DNA from: Lachnospiraceae bacterium
GTDB lineage: Bacteria > Bacillota > Clostridia > Lachnospirales > Lachnospiraceae
Assembly (NCBI GenBank): GCA_030825115.1
Contig: JAPJQL010000005.1
Span: 68,567-132,566 of the forward strand
DNA length: 64,000 bases
Direction of reading: 5' to 3'
Shown piece by piece: positions 1 to 7,374 of this stretch (its first letter is position 1; every line of letters begins with the position of its first letter). The translations under genes and the position numbers were made by a program. The notes under the pieces are model-generated. The model was not told the origin of the DNA and did not search any database. It saw only the letters and a list, made by a program, of their open reading frames with translations.

Positions 1-339
1 ATCGTATTCTCTGCCATATTCAAAACGAGGCAGCAGGGCATTGACCTCGAAAAGCGTCTCACGGTCGCGCTCAGCAAGCAGGCCAGAGTATAAAAGCACC
101 TTTGTTTCGTTCACTACCTGAATAATCATACGATCGCGCAATTCTTCGCGGTTTTCTTTGATGTAGTCCACCAGTGAGGTGAGAGTGGTTGCGGAGATAG
201 GCGCCGCCTTTTCCGGTGCGTCATATCTTACGAGATCCTTCGTGCAGTATGTCTTGCCGTTAATCTCGACCGTTTTCGGATCCTCGGCTTTTACTGCCAG
301 TCCGGTGATATATGCGATAGCTTCCTTTATTCCTTCCAT
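1..339 (-). CDS. Unidentified phage protein (partial, runs off the left edge)
   Basis: An open frame runs leftward from an ATG at 337-339 to the window edge without a stop, giving 113 residues beginning MEGIKEAIAYITGLAV. An AGGAGG-type ribosome site lies just upstream (about 347-352). The visible part contains a segment reading VEINGKTYCTKDLVRYD, then a mixed alpha-beta stretch. It reminds me of DUF2303-like phage proteins, but only loosely. It is the most distal gene seen in the leftward phage early operon. The function is unknown and the C-terminus is missing. Confidence 0.6.
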   Translation of the reverse strand, partial: MEGIKEAIAYITGLAVKAEDPKTVEINGKTYCTKDLVRYDAPEKAAPISATTLTSLVDYIKENREELRDRMIIQVVNETKVLLYSGLLAERDRETLFEVNALLPRFEYGREYD

Positions 340-352
340 TGTTTCGTCCTCC

Positions 353-1030
353 TTATGCGTTTACGGCCTTTGGGCCCATTGTAATGACTTTGTGCTGGTT
401 GCTTTTCGGCTGTTCTGTGGTTGTTGGTTGGTCGACCGGTGGGCGACCGTTCTCAAATACCTCGCCCGTCTCAGGATCGAAGTCTCTGCCCGGTACGAGT
501 TCGCCTGCTGCCGCCTCTGCCTTTTCCTGCTCCTGATCGGTCGGAACCTCTGCTGGCTTTTTATTTCTGTTTTTCAGGTCCAGAGGCTTGCCGGTAGGTG
601 CTGGCTGCTGTTCTTCGGCGCCTGCTGCCGGCTGTGTCTCATTAGCAGCGGGAGTGGTAGCCTGAGCCGGTTCTGCTGGCTGTTCCTGAGCCTGCAGATC
701 GTTAAATGACATTTGGCCGCGGATCTGGCCGTCATATTCTGCGATCTCGATCTGGCCGGTTCTCATATTTATGCCCATAATCATTTGAGTGTCGATTGCT
801 TCGGTTGCTGCGAGCTTGGTCGTGACAGCGATCTGGGTGCTTACGAGCTGTCTCGTTTTGTTCGGTGCAAATTTGAGCGTGATCTGGATCTGTCTCTTGG
901 TGGTTGCCTCTGTGTTCGGGTTCTGAATGTTCTCGGCCACCTGCATGAGTGCCTCGTTGAGCTTTTCAGCAAAAGCACCGCCGGCGAGAGTTTCGAGGTT
1001 GATGTTACTCTGTACGCTTGTTTTCTTCAT
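353..1030 (-). CDS. Phage early-operon protein of unknown function
   Basis: This 225-residue soluble protein begins MKKTSVQSNINLETLAGGAF. The N-terminal half (about 1-115) looks like a compact conserved domain (LNEALMQVAENIQNP, then a beta-rich stretch). The C-terminal half is a low-complexity Pro/Ala/Gln/Glu linker with no clear fold. Relatives in Clostridia prophages are, as I recall, sometimes labelled 'replication terminator protein', but nothing seen here supports that activity. The gene overlaps the next upstream gene by 26 bases, typical of this operon. A conserved function in phage replication or recombination is inferred only from position. Confidence 0.65.
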   Translation of the reverse strand: MKKTSVQSNINLETLAGGAFAEKLNEALMQVAENIQNPNTEATTKRQIQITLKFAPNKTRQLVSTQIAVTTKLAATEAIDTQMIMGINMRTGQIEIAEYDGQIRGQMSFNDLQAQEQPAEPAQATTPAANETQPAAGAEEQQPAPTGKPLDLKNRNKKPAEVPTDQEQEKAEAAAGELVPGRDFDPETGEVFENGRPPVDQPTTTEQPKSNQHKVITMGPKAVNA

Positions 1031-1238
1031 TTTCTGGATCCTCCTTCTTGGTTTTGGAATTGTTCAGCTCGTCAATGCGAAGGCTGAGCTGATAGGTCGC
1101 ATAAGCTACCATGTGGAGCTCTGCGGCTTTCTTTTTGGCGTCTTTGTGGGTTACTACGGTTCCGATTGCTGACAAAATCAGGAAAACGGCCCATAATGCA
1201 CACACGACGGCACCGAGCGTGATTTCTGCTGCGGTCAT
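1005..1238 (-). CDS. Small membrane protein, phage operon
   Basis: This 77-residue protein has one clear hydrophobic segment near residues 5-28 (ITLGAVVCALWAVFLILSAI). A basic KKKAAE segment and a very charged C-terminal tail rich in Lys and Glu follow. It is probably a single-pass membrane protein with the tail in the cytoplasm. It overlaps both neighbours (4 bases upstream, 26 downstream), which supports translation-coupled expression in the early operon. I do not recognise a family. Short phage membrane proteins of this kind are common and their roles are mostly unknown. Confidence 0.6.
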   Translation of the reverse strand: MTAAEITLGAVVCALWAVFLILSAIGTVVTHKDAKKKAAELHMVAYATYQLSLRIDELNNSKTKKEDPENEENKRTE

Positions 1239-1480
1239 TTCTTCTTTTCACCTCCTCCCGGTGTGTTTGCGGCCCTGAGAGCGCACTCGGTACAAACTCC
1301 AGCGGCTCCCGCTGCCTTTACTTGACGCGCAAGCTCTGGCTCCCAGCACTCCCGGCCGCAGCTCGGGCATGTGACGAGGCGCCAGTCTGGGTGCTTGCTT
1401 GCGTCTGGTATATTGGAGCGGAGCGGAAGGCATATAAGCCCGCCGTCTCCGGGTTTCCACGGTTTTATTGTTATGTTCAT
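1235..1480 (-). CDS. Small zinc-ribbon protein, phage operon
   Basis: This 81-residue protein carries a CPSCGREC motif near residues 38-45 and a CTEC motif near residues 63-66. Together they form a four-cysteine treble-clef or zinc-ribbon layout. The N-terminus MNITIKPWKPGDGG looks folded rather than random. Its stop overlaps the start of the next gene by four bases. Small zinc-ribbon proteins occur in many phage replication regions and may bind nucleic acid or a host protein, but no specific role can be read from this sequence. Confidence 0.6.
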   Translation of the reverse strand: MNITIKPWKPGDGGLICLPLRSNIPDASKHPDWRLVTCPSCGRECWEPELARQVKAAGAAGVCTECALRAANTPGGGEKKK

Positions 1481-1481
1481 G

Positions 1482-1913
1482 TTATGCCTCCCAGTTCCAG
1501 AGCCCCTGCTGGCCTTTGACTTTTATGGGCTCCGGCAGTTCTTTGATGTTTCTCAGCTCCCATGCGTAACGGCCGAGAGAATAATCTCCGAGAGCCTTTT
1601 CGGTGTCAGGCAGAGTAGAGAGGTATTCTTCCGTTATGAGGTGGCACGCCACAAGCTCAGCCGTTGCAATTATTTCTCCGTAATTGAAATATGTCAGGAG
1701 CTCACCGTTTGCCATGCTTGCTTTTTCCAGCTTCTCAACCATGAGTCCGAAGGCTTTTTCTGACAGAAGCGGTACGACTTGGTGTATTGGCTTGACTGCT
1801 GCATGGATCGCAATCGGTCCTCTGTATTTTGTGGCCCAGCTTCTTGTCTCGTTATGTTTTACGCCGGCGGCTATAAATTCGGCCCACGGCTGCCATATTG
1901 TTATTGCTTTCAT
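1482..1913 (-). CDS. ASCH-domain protein
   Basis: This 143-residue protein opens with MKAITIWQPWAEFIAAGVKH, followed by NETRSWATKYRGPIAIHAA. That is the characteristic beginning of the ASCH/PUA-like fold (a conserved WQPWA strand-turn, then the ETR-W and RGPIAIHA strands). ASCH proteins are RNA- or modified-nucleotide-binding beta-barrels, and some act as cytidine amidohydrolases. The substrate here is not known. The ATG is preceded by AGAAAGGAGCCTAA, nearly the same leader as the next upstream gene. It belongs to the phage early operon and could protect or sense modified nucleic acid. Confidence 0.8.
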   Translation of the reverse strand: MKAITIWQPWAEFIAAGVKHNETRSWATKYRGPIAIHAAVKPIHQVVPLLSEKAFGLMVEKLEKASMANGELLTYFNYGEIIATAELVACHLITEEYLSTLPDTEKALGDYSLGRYAWELRNIKELPEPIKVKGQQGLWNWEA

Positions 1914-1925
1914 TTAGGCTCCTTT

Positions 1926-2291
1926 CTAAAAGCAAAATGTTAGTTGTCCCGTTTCGTCTGCTTGCGTATTCATTGGAATAACAAAGCCTTCCCAGTGCTC
2001 ATAGGCGTGCCCGGTCAGACACTCAGCCGCTAAAATCAGCACATTTATGTCGCTGGCGTTTTTCATCCATGCGTATTCTTTCACATGCCGTTTTATTTGT
2101 TCCAGCAACGGGAGCAGGCCGTCGGCTTCGGCTGCTTTTTCAACGAGCCGAGCCCAGTCCTCGATCTCATATACTCCGCTGGGCGTTTTGTACGTTTCCC
2201 TGCCTTCTGTGATTTTTCTCCCGTTCTTATCCTTTCCGACTACCGTTGCTGTGAACGTTCTCGAGGATAGTCTGGTGTAGTTCTCGATCAT
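1926..2291 (-). CDS. Phage hypothetical protein
   Basis: This 121-residue soluble protein begins MIENYTRLSSRTFTATVVGK. The N-terminal third looks beta-rich (TATVVGKDKNGRKITEGRETY). The middle (EDWARLVEKAAEADGLLPLLEQIKR) is predicted helical, and the rest has a hydrophobic helix (INVLILAAECL). I recognise no named domain. The gene sits one base from the next upstream gene and uses an AAAGGAG ribosome site. Its placement between RecU and the ASCH gene marks it as part of the phage early operon. The function is unknown. Confidence 0.6.
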   Translation of the reverse strand: MIENYTRLSSRTFTATVVGKDKNGRKITEGRETYKTPSGVYEIEDWARLVEKAAEADGLLPLLEQIKRHVKEYAWMKNASDINVLILAAECLTGHAYEHWEGFVIPMNTQADETGQLTFCF

Positions 2292-2549
2292 CTAGGCTCC
2301 TTTCTGGATAGCCGAGGCGCTCCAGTTCTTCGTGAAGGCCTCCGTGCTCTGATAAGGGCAAAAGAGCTGGCCGTCTCTGGTTTTCACCTCGAAGCGTCCA
2401 CGGCTGCGGATATATCTCACGATCAGTTCGTAACGCTGGCCGGTGACAAATCCCATTGATCCGGTTGTCCCGGTGAATGTCGCAATAATCTGGAGCGATC
2501 CGGTTTTACTCTTTGGGTTTTTCAAATCATTAAGCGCGCGTGTCAGCAT
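2292..2549 (-). CDS. Small phage hypothetical protein
   Basis: This 85-residue protein begins MLTRALNDLKNPKSKTGSL. Most of it alternates hydrophobic and polar residues (LQIIATFTGTTGSMGFV, YELIVRYIRSRGRFEVKT), which suggests a small beta-barrel, perhaps SH3-like. Its start overlaps the end of the RecU gene by 20 bases, and its stop abuts the next gene. I cannot name a family. The strong overlaps support that it is a real gene of the early operon. Confidence 0.55.
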   Translation of the reverse strand: MLTRALNDLKNPKSKTGSLQIIATFTGTTGSMGFVTGQRYELIVRYIRSRGRFEVKTRDGQLFCPYQSTEAFTKNWSASAIQKGA

Positions 2550-3150
2550 TGTGCGTTCCTCCCTTTGTCTTTTTCAAAAACTCCAGCGTACCCAGATGAT
2601 TGAGGCCGATCTCATAGTCTTGGATCTCGCTGCGTTTCAAGTGCTTGTGGCCGTATATGTCCTTCATATCTCGCCAGACGCTCCACGGTATGCGGTAGAA
2701 CTGCTCAAACTTGAAGCTCACGAGCACGAAGCAGCTCGCGCCCATTTTCTCGTAGTTCTCCAGCAGCTCAGCCTGCCGATCGCTCACGGCAGAGGCTTCG
2801 ATCTTGTCGGCGTCTGTATGTTTGGCCTCGAAGGCAATGCACCGGCCGCCGTTGAGTATTCCCTTGTAGTCGTTCTGGGCTTTCTTGGTGAAAACCGCGA
2901 CATATTGGCCGCGTCTGCGATCTCCGTATGGTTTCAGTGGCCGCATAGGCTCCGGCGTTTTCTCAATGTCCGCAATATTCTGGGAGCGGTAGTAGTTGCA
3001 CGCTGCGGAGATCATATTCTCGAAGCGTTCCCCGGCGTATTTTGCACGGCGGCCCTGCTGCCTGCGCTCATACTCGATATTTCTCTCAGCTTCGCACGGT
3101 GTAGGATCCGGGTAGCCCTCTGAATTTCGTCCGTTACTCATATCACGCAC
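2530..3150 (-). CDS. recU: RecU-like Holliday junction resolvase
   Basis: The 206-residue protein carries the RecU nuclease signature. An N-terminal helix (GRRAKYAGERFENMISAAC) is followed by QNDYKGILNGGRCIAFEAKHT near residues 90-112, which gives the D...E-x-K catalytic triad of the PD-(D/E)XK fold. A later helix (SDRQAELLENYEKMGASCFVLVSF) packs on it, as in the family. RecU cuts four-way DNA junctions produced by recombination. Encoded with an ERF-type annealase, SSB and a methylase, it probably resolves replication or recombination intermediates of the phage. The first residues MRDMSNGRN leave a choice of start, ATG at 3150 or an internal one. Confidence 0.85.
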   Translation of the reverse strand: MRDMSNGRNSEGYPDPTPCEAERNIEYERRQQGRRAKYAGERFENMISAACNYYRSQNIADIEKTPEPMRPLKPYGDRRRGQYVAVFTKKAQNDYKGILNGGRCIAFEAKHTDADKIEASAVSDRQAELLENYEKMGASCFVLVSFKFEQFYRIPWSVWRDMKDIYGHKHLKRSEIQDYEIGLNHLGTLEFLKKTKGGTHNADTRA

Positions 3151-3709
3151 CCCCTCTCAACATTGAGCTGCCATTTTTCAGGCTGTTCGCAATCATTTCG
3201 CCGAGTTCTGAGGCCTCCGTCGGATCTATGTTGATATGAACCGCAGTAACCTCTCTGAGACTCTTGCCAGCCTCCGCAAGTAGTGGAGCGGCAGCAGGCT
3301 GATCGGCGTATGCAGCAGCGGCAGAGGCGGCGAGTTTTCTCAGAGGTCTGCGCTGTGTTACTGCTGCATGATTGTAGATTTCCAACACGTTCTCGATAAA
3401 TTCCGGCGGGCCGAAAACTTGGATCTCAATGTCGAGCACTCCGGCGAGCTGGATCTCGTCATACATTCCAGCAGATACCTCGCAGCCGTAAACTCTGATA
3501 AGTTGGCAATATCTGAGGAGCTGGAGCCCGCAACGCAGGCCGAGCTTTCTTTCCTCTGGGTTGGAGTCGTCCACAAACTGCGTAAAATACACATGAGGGG
3601 CGAGTGGCAGCAGGCCGTCATTCATTGCCTCGCGGCAGTATTCCTGCGCCTTGATGATGTTTTTCTCATAGTCACCGCGACACGGTGAGCAAATATAAGT
3701 TAATTTCAT
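3143..3709 (-). CDS. Nucleoside 2-deoxyribosyltransferase-like (DUF7768/DUF4406) protein
   Basis: This 188-residue protein begins MKLTYICSPCRGDYEKNIIK. The conserved layout is a first strand TYICSPCRG, a helix AQEYCREAMNDG, then PLAPHVYFTQF, and later YGCEVSAGMYDEIQLA. This matches the Rossmann-like core of nucleoside deoxyribosyltransferase relatives found in many phages. The family suggests binding of a nucleotide or sugar nucleotide, but the catalytic role of these phage versions is not established. The C-terminal 60 residues are Ala-rich and poorly conserved in appearance. It is translation-coupled to recU with an 8-base overlap. Confidence 0.65.
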   Translation of the reverse strand: MKLTYICSPCRGDYEKNIIKAQEYCREAMNDGLLPLAPHVYFTQFVDDSNPEERKLGLRCGLQLLRYCQLIRVYGCEVSAGMYDEIQLAGVLDIEIQVFGPPEFIENVLEIYNHAAVTQRRPLRKLAASAAAAYADQPAAAPLLAEAGKSLREVTAVHINIDPTEASELGEMIANSLKNGSSMLRGGA

Positions 3710-3722
3710 TCAGTGCCCTCCC

Positions 3723-4285
3723 TTAAATAATTTTTATTGTCTGGCGACTGCTGCCGGGCTGCCATACGAACCACGAGTAACTCGTGGCGTCCGTTCCGTG
3801 CCCGGTAAAGCTCGGGCGCTTATGTAGGGTGTAGAGTCCGGCGAGCCGGTGATCTTCCTGTTGCCAGAACTCAAAACGCTGGTCGCTTTCCATGAACGCG
3901 GTGCGGAGCAGGAAAATGAGCCTGCCGCCCGGTTTAAGTAGCCCGAGACATTTCTCAACAAATTCGATCGCCTGATTAAATGGCGGGTTGCCGATGATAA
4001 GATCGTACTTTTTCCCGAGATCCATGCTCAGGAAGTCGTCAATAATCACATTGACGCCGAGATCCTGCAGGTGTTGTGCCTCCTCTGGTCTGATCTCCAC
4101 CGCGTCGATCGAAAAATCGCCGTATTTTTGTAGTGTCTTGATTATGTTGCCGCTACCTGCTCCCGGTTCCAGCACCTCGATCCCCCCCTCAGAGGGAAAA
4201 CGTCGAGAAATGTCTCGATCGTCGAGATCGGTGTCGGGTAGAAGTCGTGCGGCTTTCTGGTGCTTCCTCTGTTTGTTGCACTCAT
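3723..4285 (-). pseudogene. DNA methyltransferase, frame broken at a G7 run (or frameshifted)
   Basis: An ATG at 4283-4285 with an AAGGAGGT ribosome site opens a frame reading MSATNRGSTRKPHDFYPTPI, typical of N6-adenine methylases of phages. This frame stops at about 4142. The rest of the enzyme (VLEPGAGSGNII, the SAM-binding motif I, and IIGNPPFNQAIEF, the catalytic NPPF motif IV) is in the -1 frame and ends at 3723. The two parts join exactly at seven consecutive G on the coding strand (C4182-C4188 on the given strand). One extra G, or a -1 slip on the G-GGG-GGA heptamer, would give an intact protein of about 187 residues. Read as annotated here, it is either a broken gene, a slippage gene or an assembly indel. 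Confidence 0.7.
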
Positions 4286-4296
4286 TGTCTACCTCC

Positions 4297-5202
4297 TTAT
4301 CTGCTGCGCCAGCTCTGGCCCTCCATGACGAGCGCCTCGCACATTTCTCGCAGCCGGTCCACAGTGGCCCTCGCTGTCATGTCGTCCCCATTCTGAGGAG
4401 TGAGGCGTTTCTCCAGCTCGGTGTCTGTGTAGTTGCTTGTTACAATCGTTGGCTTGTAGCCTTCGTAGCGGGCGTTTATGATCGTGTAGATCTTCGAGAC
4501 GCCCCAGTCTGTCGGCGGCTCTTTCCCCATATCGTCGATAATGAGGAGCGGGACCGTTTCGTAAACTCTCAGGATCTCGCCCTCTGAGATTTCGCGCTTG
4601 TCGTATGTAGCCTTGATCCTTGCCAGCATGTCGATCATTGTCATGCAAATAACCGGCCGGCCTCTCTGGATCAGGTCGTTGGCGATAGCAGCAGCGAGGT
4701 GAGTCTTTCCGACGCCTATGTCGCCCAGTATAAAAAGTCCGTTTTTCTTCTGGCCCATATTGTCAAAATTCTGGGCGTATCGCATGGCCGTTTCTTTCGC
4801 TTTGGCCGTTCTCTCGTCTGGGGTGAGGTAGTTGCTGAAGGTTCGCTCTAAAAAGCGGCCCCTCATTCCTGAGTCACATCTGAGACGCGACACCCGGCGT
4901 CTGATTTCGTCCTCGGCTTTCCGTTTTTCTTCCTGCTCCCGTTCGAGCTGTTCCTTTTCTCTAGCTTCGACTGCTCCCGGGCAGTTGCAAGGAATAGCGG
5001 TGGGGATCCAGAAGATCCGGTCGCCCATGTTGCTGAGTTCTTTGCCTCTGTGATACCGGAGCTTTCCGCAATATTCACACGGCACCGGCTCCGGTGGTGG
5101 TTCCGGCCAGTCTCTTTCCTCGTTGCTGTAAAACCAGCCGTCACTCGGCTGCTGTGAAGCCGGTGAGCTTGTAGCGGGATCCGCTTGGTGGTTCGTTGCC
5201 AT
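4297..5202 (-). CDS. DnaC/IstB-like helicase loader ATPase
   Basis: This 301-residue AAA+ protein has a Walker A motif (LGDIGVGKTHLAAAIAN) in its second half, a Walker B strand LLIIDDMGKE and a sensor segment PTIVTSNYTD, followed by an arginine-rich end. The first 80 residues contain a zinc-knuckle pair (CEYCGK and an ICNC-type CNC). The chosen ATG at 5202 (MATNHQADPATSS) has AAAGGAGG eight bases upstream, whereas the longer frame from 5226 has none. DnaC-type loaders deliver replicative helicase to a phage origin bound by an initiator, here the upstream neighbour. The genes overlap by 62 bases. Confidence 0.9.
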   Translation of the reverse strand: MATNHQADPATSSPASQQPSDGWFYSNEERDWPEPPPEPVPCEYCGKLRYHRGKELSNMGDRIFWIPTAIPCNCPGAVEAREKEQLEREQEEKRKAEDEIRRRVSRLRCDSGMRGRFLERTFSNYLTPDERTAKAKETAMRYAQNFDNMGQKKNGLFILGDIGVGKTHLAAAIANDLIQRGRPVICMTMIDMLARIKATYDKREISEGEILRVYETVPLLIIDDMGKEPPTDWGVSKIYTIINARYEGYKPTIVTSNYTDTELEKRLTPQNGDDMTARATVDRLREMCEALVMEGQSWRSR

Positions 5203-5992
5203 TGTCCGGGCCTCCTTTGTCGTCATATTTGCCTTCCAGCACTTTGCACATGTTTGTCGGTTTCATTATCCAGTCGAAGTCAGCCCGCCAGTTGCGATCG
5301 TTTTCGCCTTTCATAAAGCTGCTTGCCTCGGTTTTTCTGAATAGCGTCTCGAATGTCTCAATATTCGGGTAGGTCTTAAATCTTGCGGCCACCGCCTTGC
5401 GTCTGGCTCCGTCAATCTTCTGGATCTTTGAGAAGCTGATGCAAATCTCGTTGTATAACTGCATGATTTTCACATACGGAGTCGGATCTGATTTAGCAGG
5501 TGCCGCTGCTTCGTGCTCTGGAGGAGCACTTAAAGGATCCTTTATATCTCTAGTCTTATCTACTCTAGTCTTGTCTACTCTGCCAGCGGTTGCTTGTTGG
5601 TCGTCCGGCGGTCGTCCTTCGGTCTTTTTAGCAGCCGCTCGGCGGCGTCTGGAACGTTCCTTTTCGGCTTCACGCTGCTGGATCAGAGTGCCTGCATATT
5701 CCTCCCAGTCGTGGATCGTGAGAGTAGCAGGATCCTCGTCGCCCTGATCCAGCAAACCCGCAGAAATAAAGGCTTGCAGCAGTTCGTCGGCGTCTCCGTC
5801 CCACTGTGCTGCGCGGGCTATATTTCGCGCGCTTATCTCCGAGACGTTGCCGTCCGGGGCATTATCGAGAGCCCAGAGCCAGAACGAAGTCAGGAGCCCG
5901 ATCATGTAGGGTGGAGCTATTTCGAGAGCGTCGGCTGCGTCTAAAATTTTTCTATGCTGTCTAATTGATTGATAAATTTTCAACCATGCCAC
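5141..5992 (-). CDS. Phage replication initiator (DnaD-like / Lin1244-type)
   Basis: This 283-residue protein begins at a GTG (5992; MAWLKIYQSIRQHRKI) with AGGAGG eight bases upstream. The upstream extension of the same frame has no ribosome site. Residues 1-110 form a winged-helix replication-initiator domain (LKIYQSIRQHRKILD... FWLWALDNAPDG... AGLLDQ). A basic spacer (EKERSRRRRAAAKK) follows, and the C-terminal end reads WIMKPTNMCKVLEGKYDD, common to phage initiators of this kind. It is encoded beside the DnaC-like loader. GGTCGTCC repeats lie inside and just upstream of the gene, which suggests the phage origin is here. Confidence 0.85.
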   Translation of the reverse strand: MAWLKIYQSIRQHRKILDAADALEIAPPYMIGLLTSFWLWALDNAPDGNVSEISARNIARAAQWDGDADELLQAFISAGLLDQGDEDPATLTIHDWEEYAGTLIQQREAEKERSRRRRAAAKKTEGRPPDDQQATAGRVDKTRVDKTRDIKDPLSAPPEHEAAAPAKSDPTPYVKIMQLYNEICISFSKIQKIDGARRKAVAARFKTYPNIETFETLFRKTEASSFMKGENDRNWRADFDWIMKPTNMCKVLEGKYDDKGGPDNGNEPPSGSRYKLTGFTAAE

Positions 5993-6094
5993 GGCGTTTC
6001 CTCCTTCCTTTTTTGGTCGTCCTTTTTCTTGGCGTGTCTTTCTGTTTTGGTCGTTTGTCGGTCGTCCGGTGGTCGTCCACCGGTTGACCGGTAG
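5597..6094. repeat. Candidate iterons (GGTCGTCC) of a phage replication origin
   Basis: Five exact GGTCGTCC octamers occur at 5599, 5610, 6015, 6060 and 6071, with a near copy GGTCGTTT at 6049. Two pairs are spaced by exactly 11 bases (5599/5610 and 6060/6071), about one helical turn. A GGTTGACCGGT palindrome-like segment follows at about 6082. The repeats flank and enter the initiator gene, a common place for a phage origin. Whether the initiator binds them is inference. Confidence 0.5.
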
Positions 6095-6102
6095 GGCAAA
6101 AA

Positions 6103-6525
6103 TCAATTAAAAGGGAGTTGATTGTCTGCGCCCTCCGGTATATTCATAAAACCGTCGCCACTTGCAGGACCGGTTGGAGGCTCCTGCTGGTTGCCGTTTT
6201 TATTCTTGCTTTCCGCAAACTCTGCCTCCTCAACAACAACCTCGGTAGTGTATACCTTGCGGCCCTCACGGTCGTTGTAGCTTCCCGTCTGGATCCGTCC
6301 AGTTATTGCGATCTTTGTGCCTTGTCTCAGGTACTTCTCAGCAAATTCGGCGTTGTTCCTGAAGGCAACGCACTGGATAAAGTCGGCAGTTGCTTCGCCT
6401 CCGTCTTTTCTGCCTCTGCGGTCCACGGCGAGAGTGTAGCGGGCTATCGCCATAGGCTCATTGCCTTGCGTGTATCGTACTTCGGGATCTCTGGTGAGCC
6501 TCCCCATTAAAATGACTTTGTTCAC
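6103..6525 (-). CDS. ssb: Single-stranded DNA-binding protein
   Basis: This 140-residue protein starts with a GTG at 6525 (MNKVILMGRLTRDPEVRYTQ), 14 bases after a GGAGGAAAC ribosome site. It shows the OB-fold core throughout (ILMGRLTRDPEVRY, ARYTLAVDRRG, DFIQCVAFRNNAEFAEKYLRQG, IAITGRIQTGSYND) and the acidic-to-hydrophobic tip NQLPFN used to recruit partners. The start overlaps the ERF stop codon by four bases. It protects phage single-stranded DNA during replication and annealing by the adjacent ERF protein. An upstream extension of the frame lacks a ribosome site. Confidence 0.95.
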   Translation of the reverse strand: MNKVILMGRLTRDPEVRYTQGNEPMAIARYTLAVDRRGRKDGGEATADFIQCVAFRNNAEFAEKYLRQGTKIAITGRIQTGSYNDREGRKVYTTEVVVEEAEFAESKNKNGNQQEPPTGPASGDGFMNIPEGADNQLPFN

Positions 6526-7325
6526 TGTCTGTTTCCTCCATTCCTCAGCTCTTTGGCCGTGTCGTCCATGCGCTTGCAAATGTCGTCATACTCTGCCCGA
6601 GTCATGTCGGCCGGTTTCTTGCTGTATAAATAATTGATCCTGCCGTCTGTCTGCTCTTTGGAGAGCCCGGCGTCCTGAGCTTTCCGGTACATTCTGTCGA
6701 GCTGGGCCGCTGTGAGCTTCTTCTCGGCTCCGTTCTGGCCGCTCTGAGCGGTTTTATTGTTCGGTTGGCTCTGTTGGTTGCCTGCGGCATTTCTGACCGG
6801 CTGTGAGGCTGTTTGAGCGCTTGGCTTGCCTTTCATGTCTGGATCGGTCTCGCCCATGTCAATGCTGAATTTTTCAAAAAGATAATATTTTATTGCATAG
6901 GTCCACGCGCTGCCTTTAGCTTTGGCCGGATCGTCGTTCCATGCGATTGCATGAGTCTGGGCCTCGTCGGTGTCGTCCTCGTTGTCTGCATTGGTCCAGC
7001 GCATTGTCAGATCGGACTCATAAAGGAACATGAGGCCGCCGTGCTGCGTGTTCATGGTTTTAATCTGAGCGTTTTCCTCCTGAATAATGTCGAAGTTGAC
7101 GCCGAGCTCATTCATCGTGGGAGTGATAGCTCGCCAGACGTCGTCAATCTTTGCAAACTTATAGGGAACCTCCTCACTATGCTGGCCCTTTTCAATTCTC
7201 GGGATCTGGCGCCGCAGTTCGATGAATTTCTCCTGCAGGCTCATTACCTCGATCGGTTTGTCCCGCCGCGTCTGGAATGAGGCAACCGGGGAGCCCGCTG
7301 CGGTTTCTTTCTGTTCTTCTTGCAT
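6522..7325 (-). CDS. ERF-family single-strand annealing protein
   Basis: This 267-residue protein starts at an ATG (7325; MQEEQKETAAGSPVASFQTR) with AAGGAGG upstream. The ERF core runs from about residue 30 to 165 (MSLQEKFIELRRQIPRIEK, YKFAKIDDVWRAITPTMNEL, GSAWTYAIKYYLFEKFSIDMG followed by DPD). A Gln-rich spacer and a short C-terminal helical domain (LDRMYRKAQDAGLSKEQTD) follow, as in relatives. ERF proteins anneal complementary single strands in phage recombination and genome circularisation. The location next to SSB, and near the exonuclease, is the expected recombination set. Confidence 0.85.
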   Translation of the reverse strand: MQEEQKETAAGSPVASFQTRRDKPIEVMSLQEKFIELRRQIPRIEKGQHSEEVPYKFAKIDDVWRAITPTMNELGVNFDIIQEENAQIKTMNTQHGGLMFLYESDLTMRWTNADNEDDTDEAQTHAIAWNDDPAKAKGSAWTYAIKYYLFEKFSIDMGETDPDMKGKPSAQTASQPVRNAAGNQQSQPNNKTAQSGQNGAEKKLTAAQLDRMYRKAQDAGLSKEQTDGRINYLYSKKPADMTRAEYDDICKRMDDTAKELRNGGNRQ

Positions 7326-7374
7326 GTGGTTTCTCCTCCTTATGCCGCCGCACAAAGGCGGCGGGATTTATGAT

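Noticed and set aside
353..1030. Replication terminator protein
   Set aside because: This label is used for similar prophage proteins, but no DNA-binding or terminator-like feature is visible.
5550..5585. Tandem 16-base repeat CTAGTCTTATCTACT in the initiator gene
   Set aside because: It only encodes a VDKTR doublet in the linker and has no phasing with the iteron candidates.
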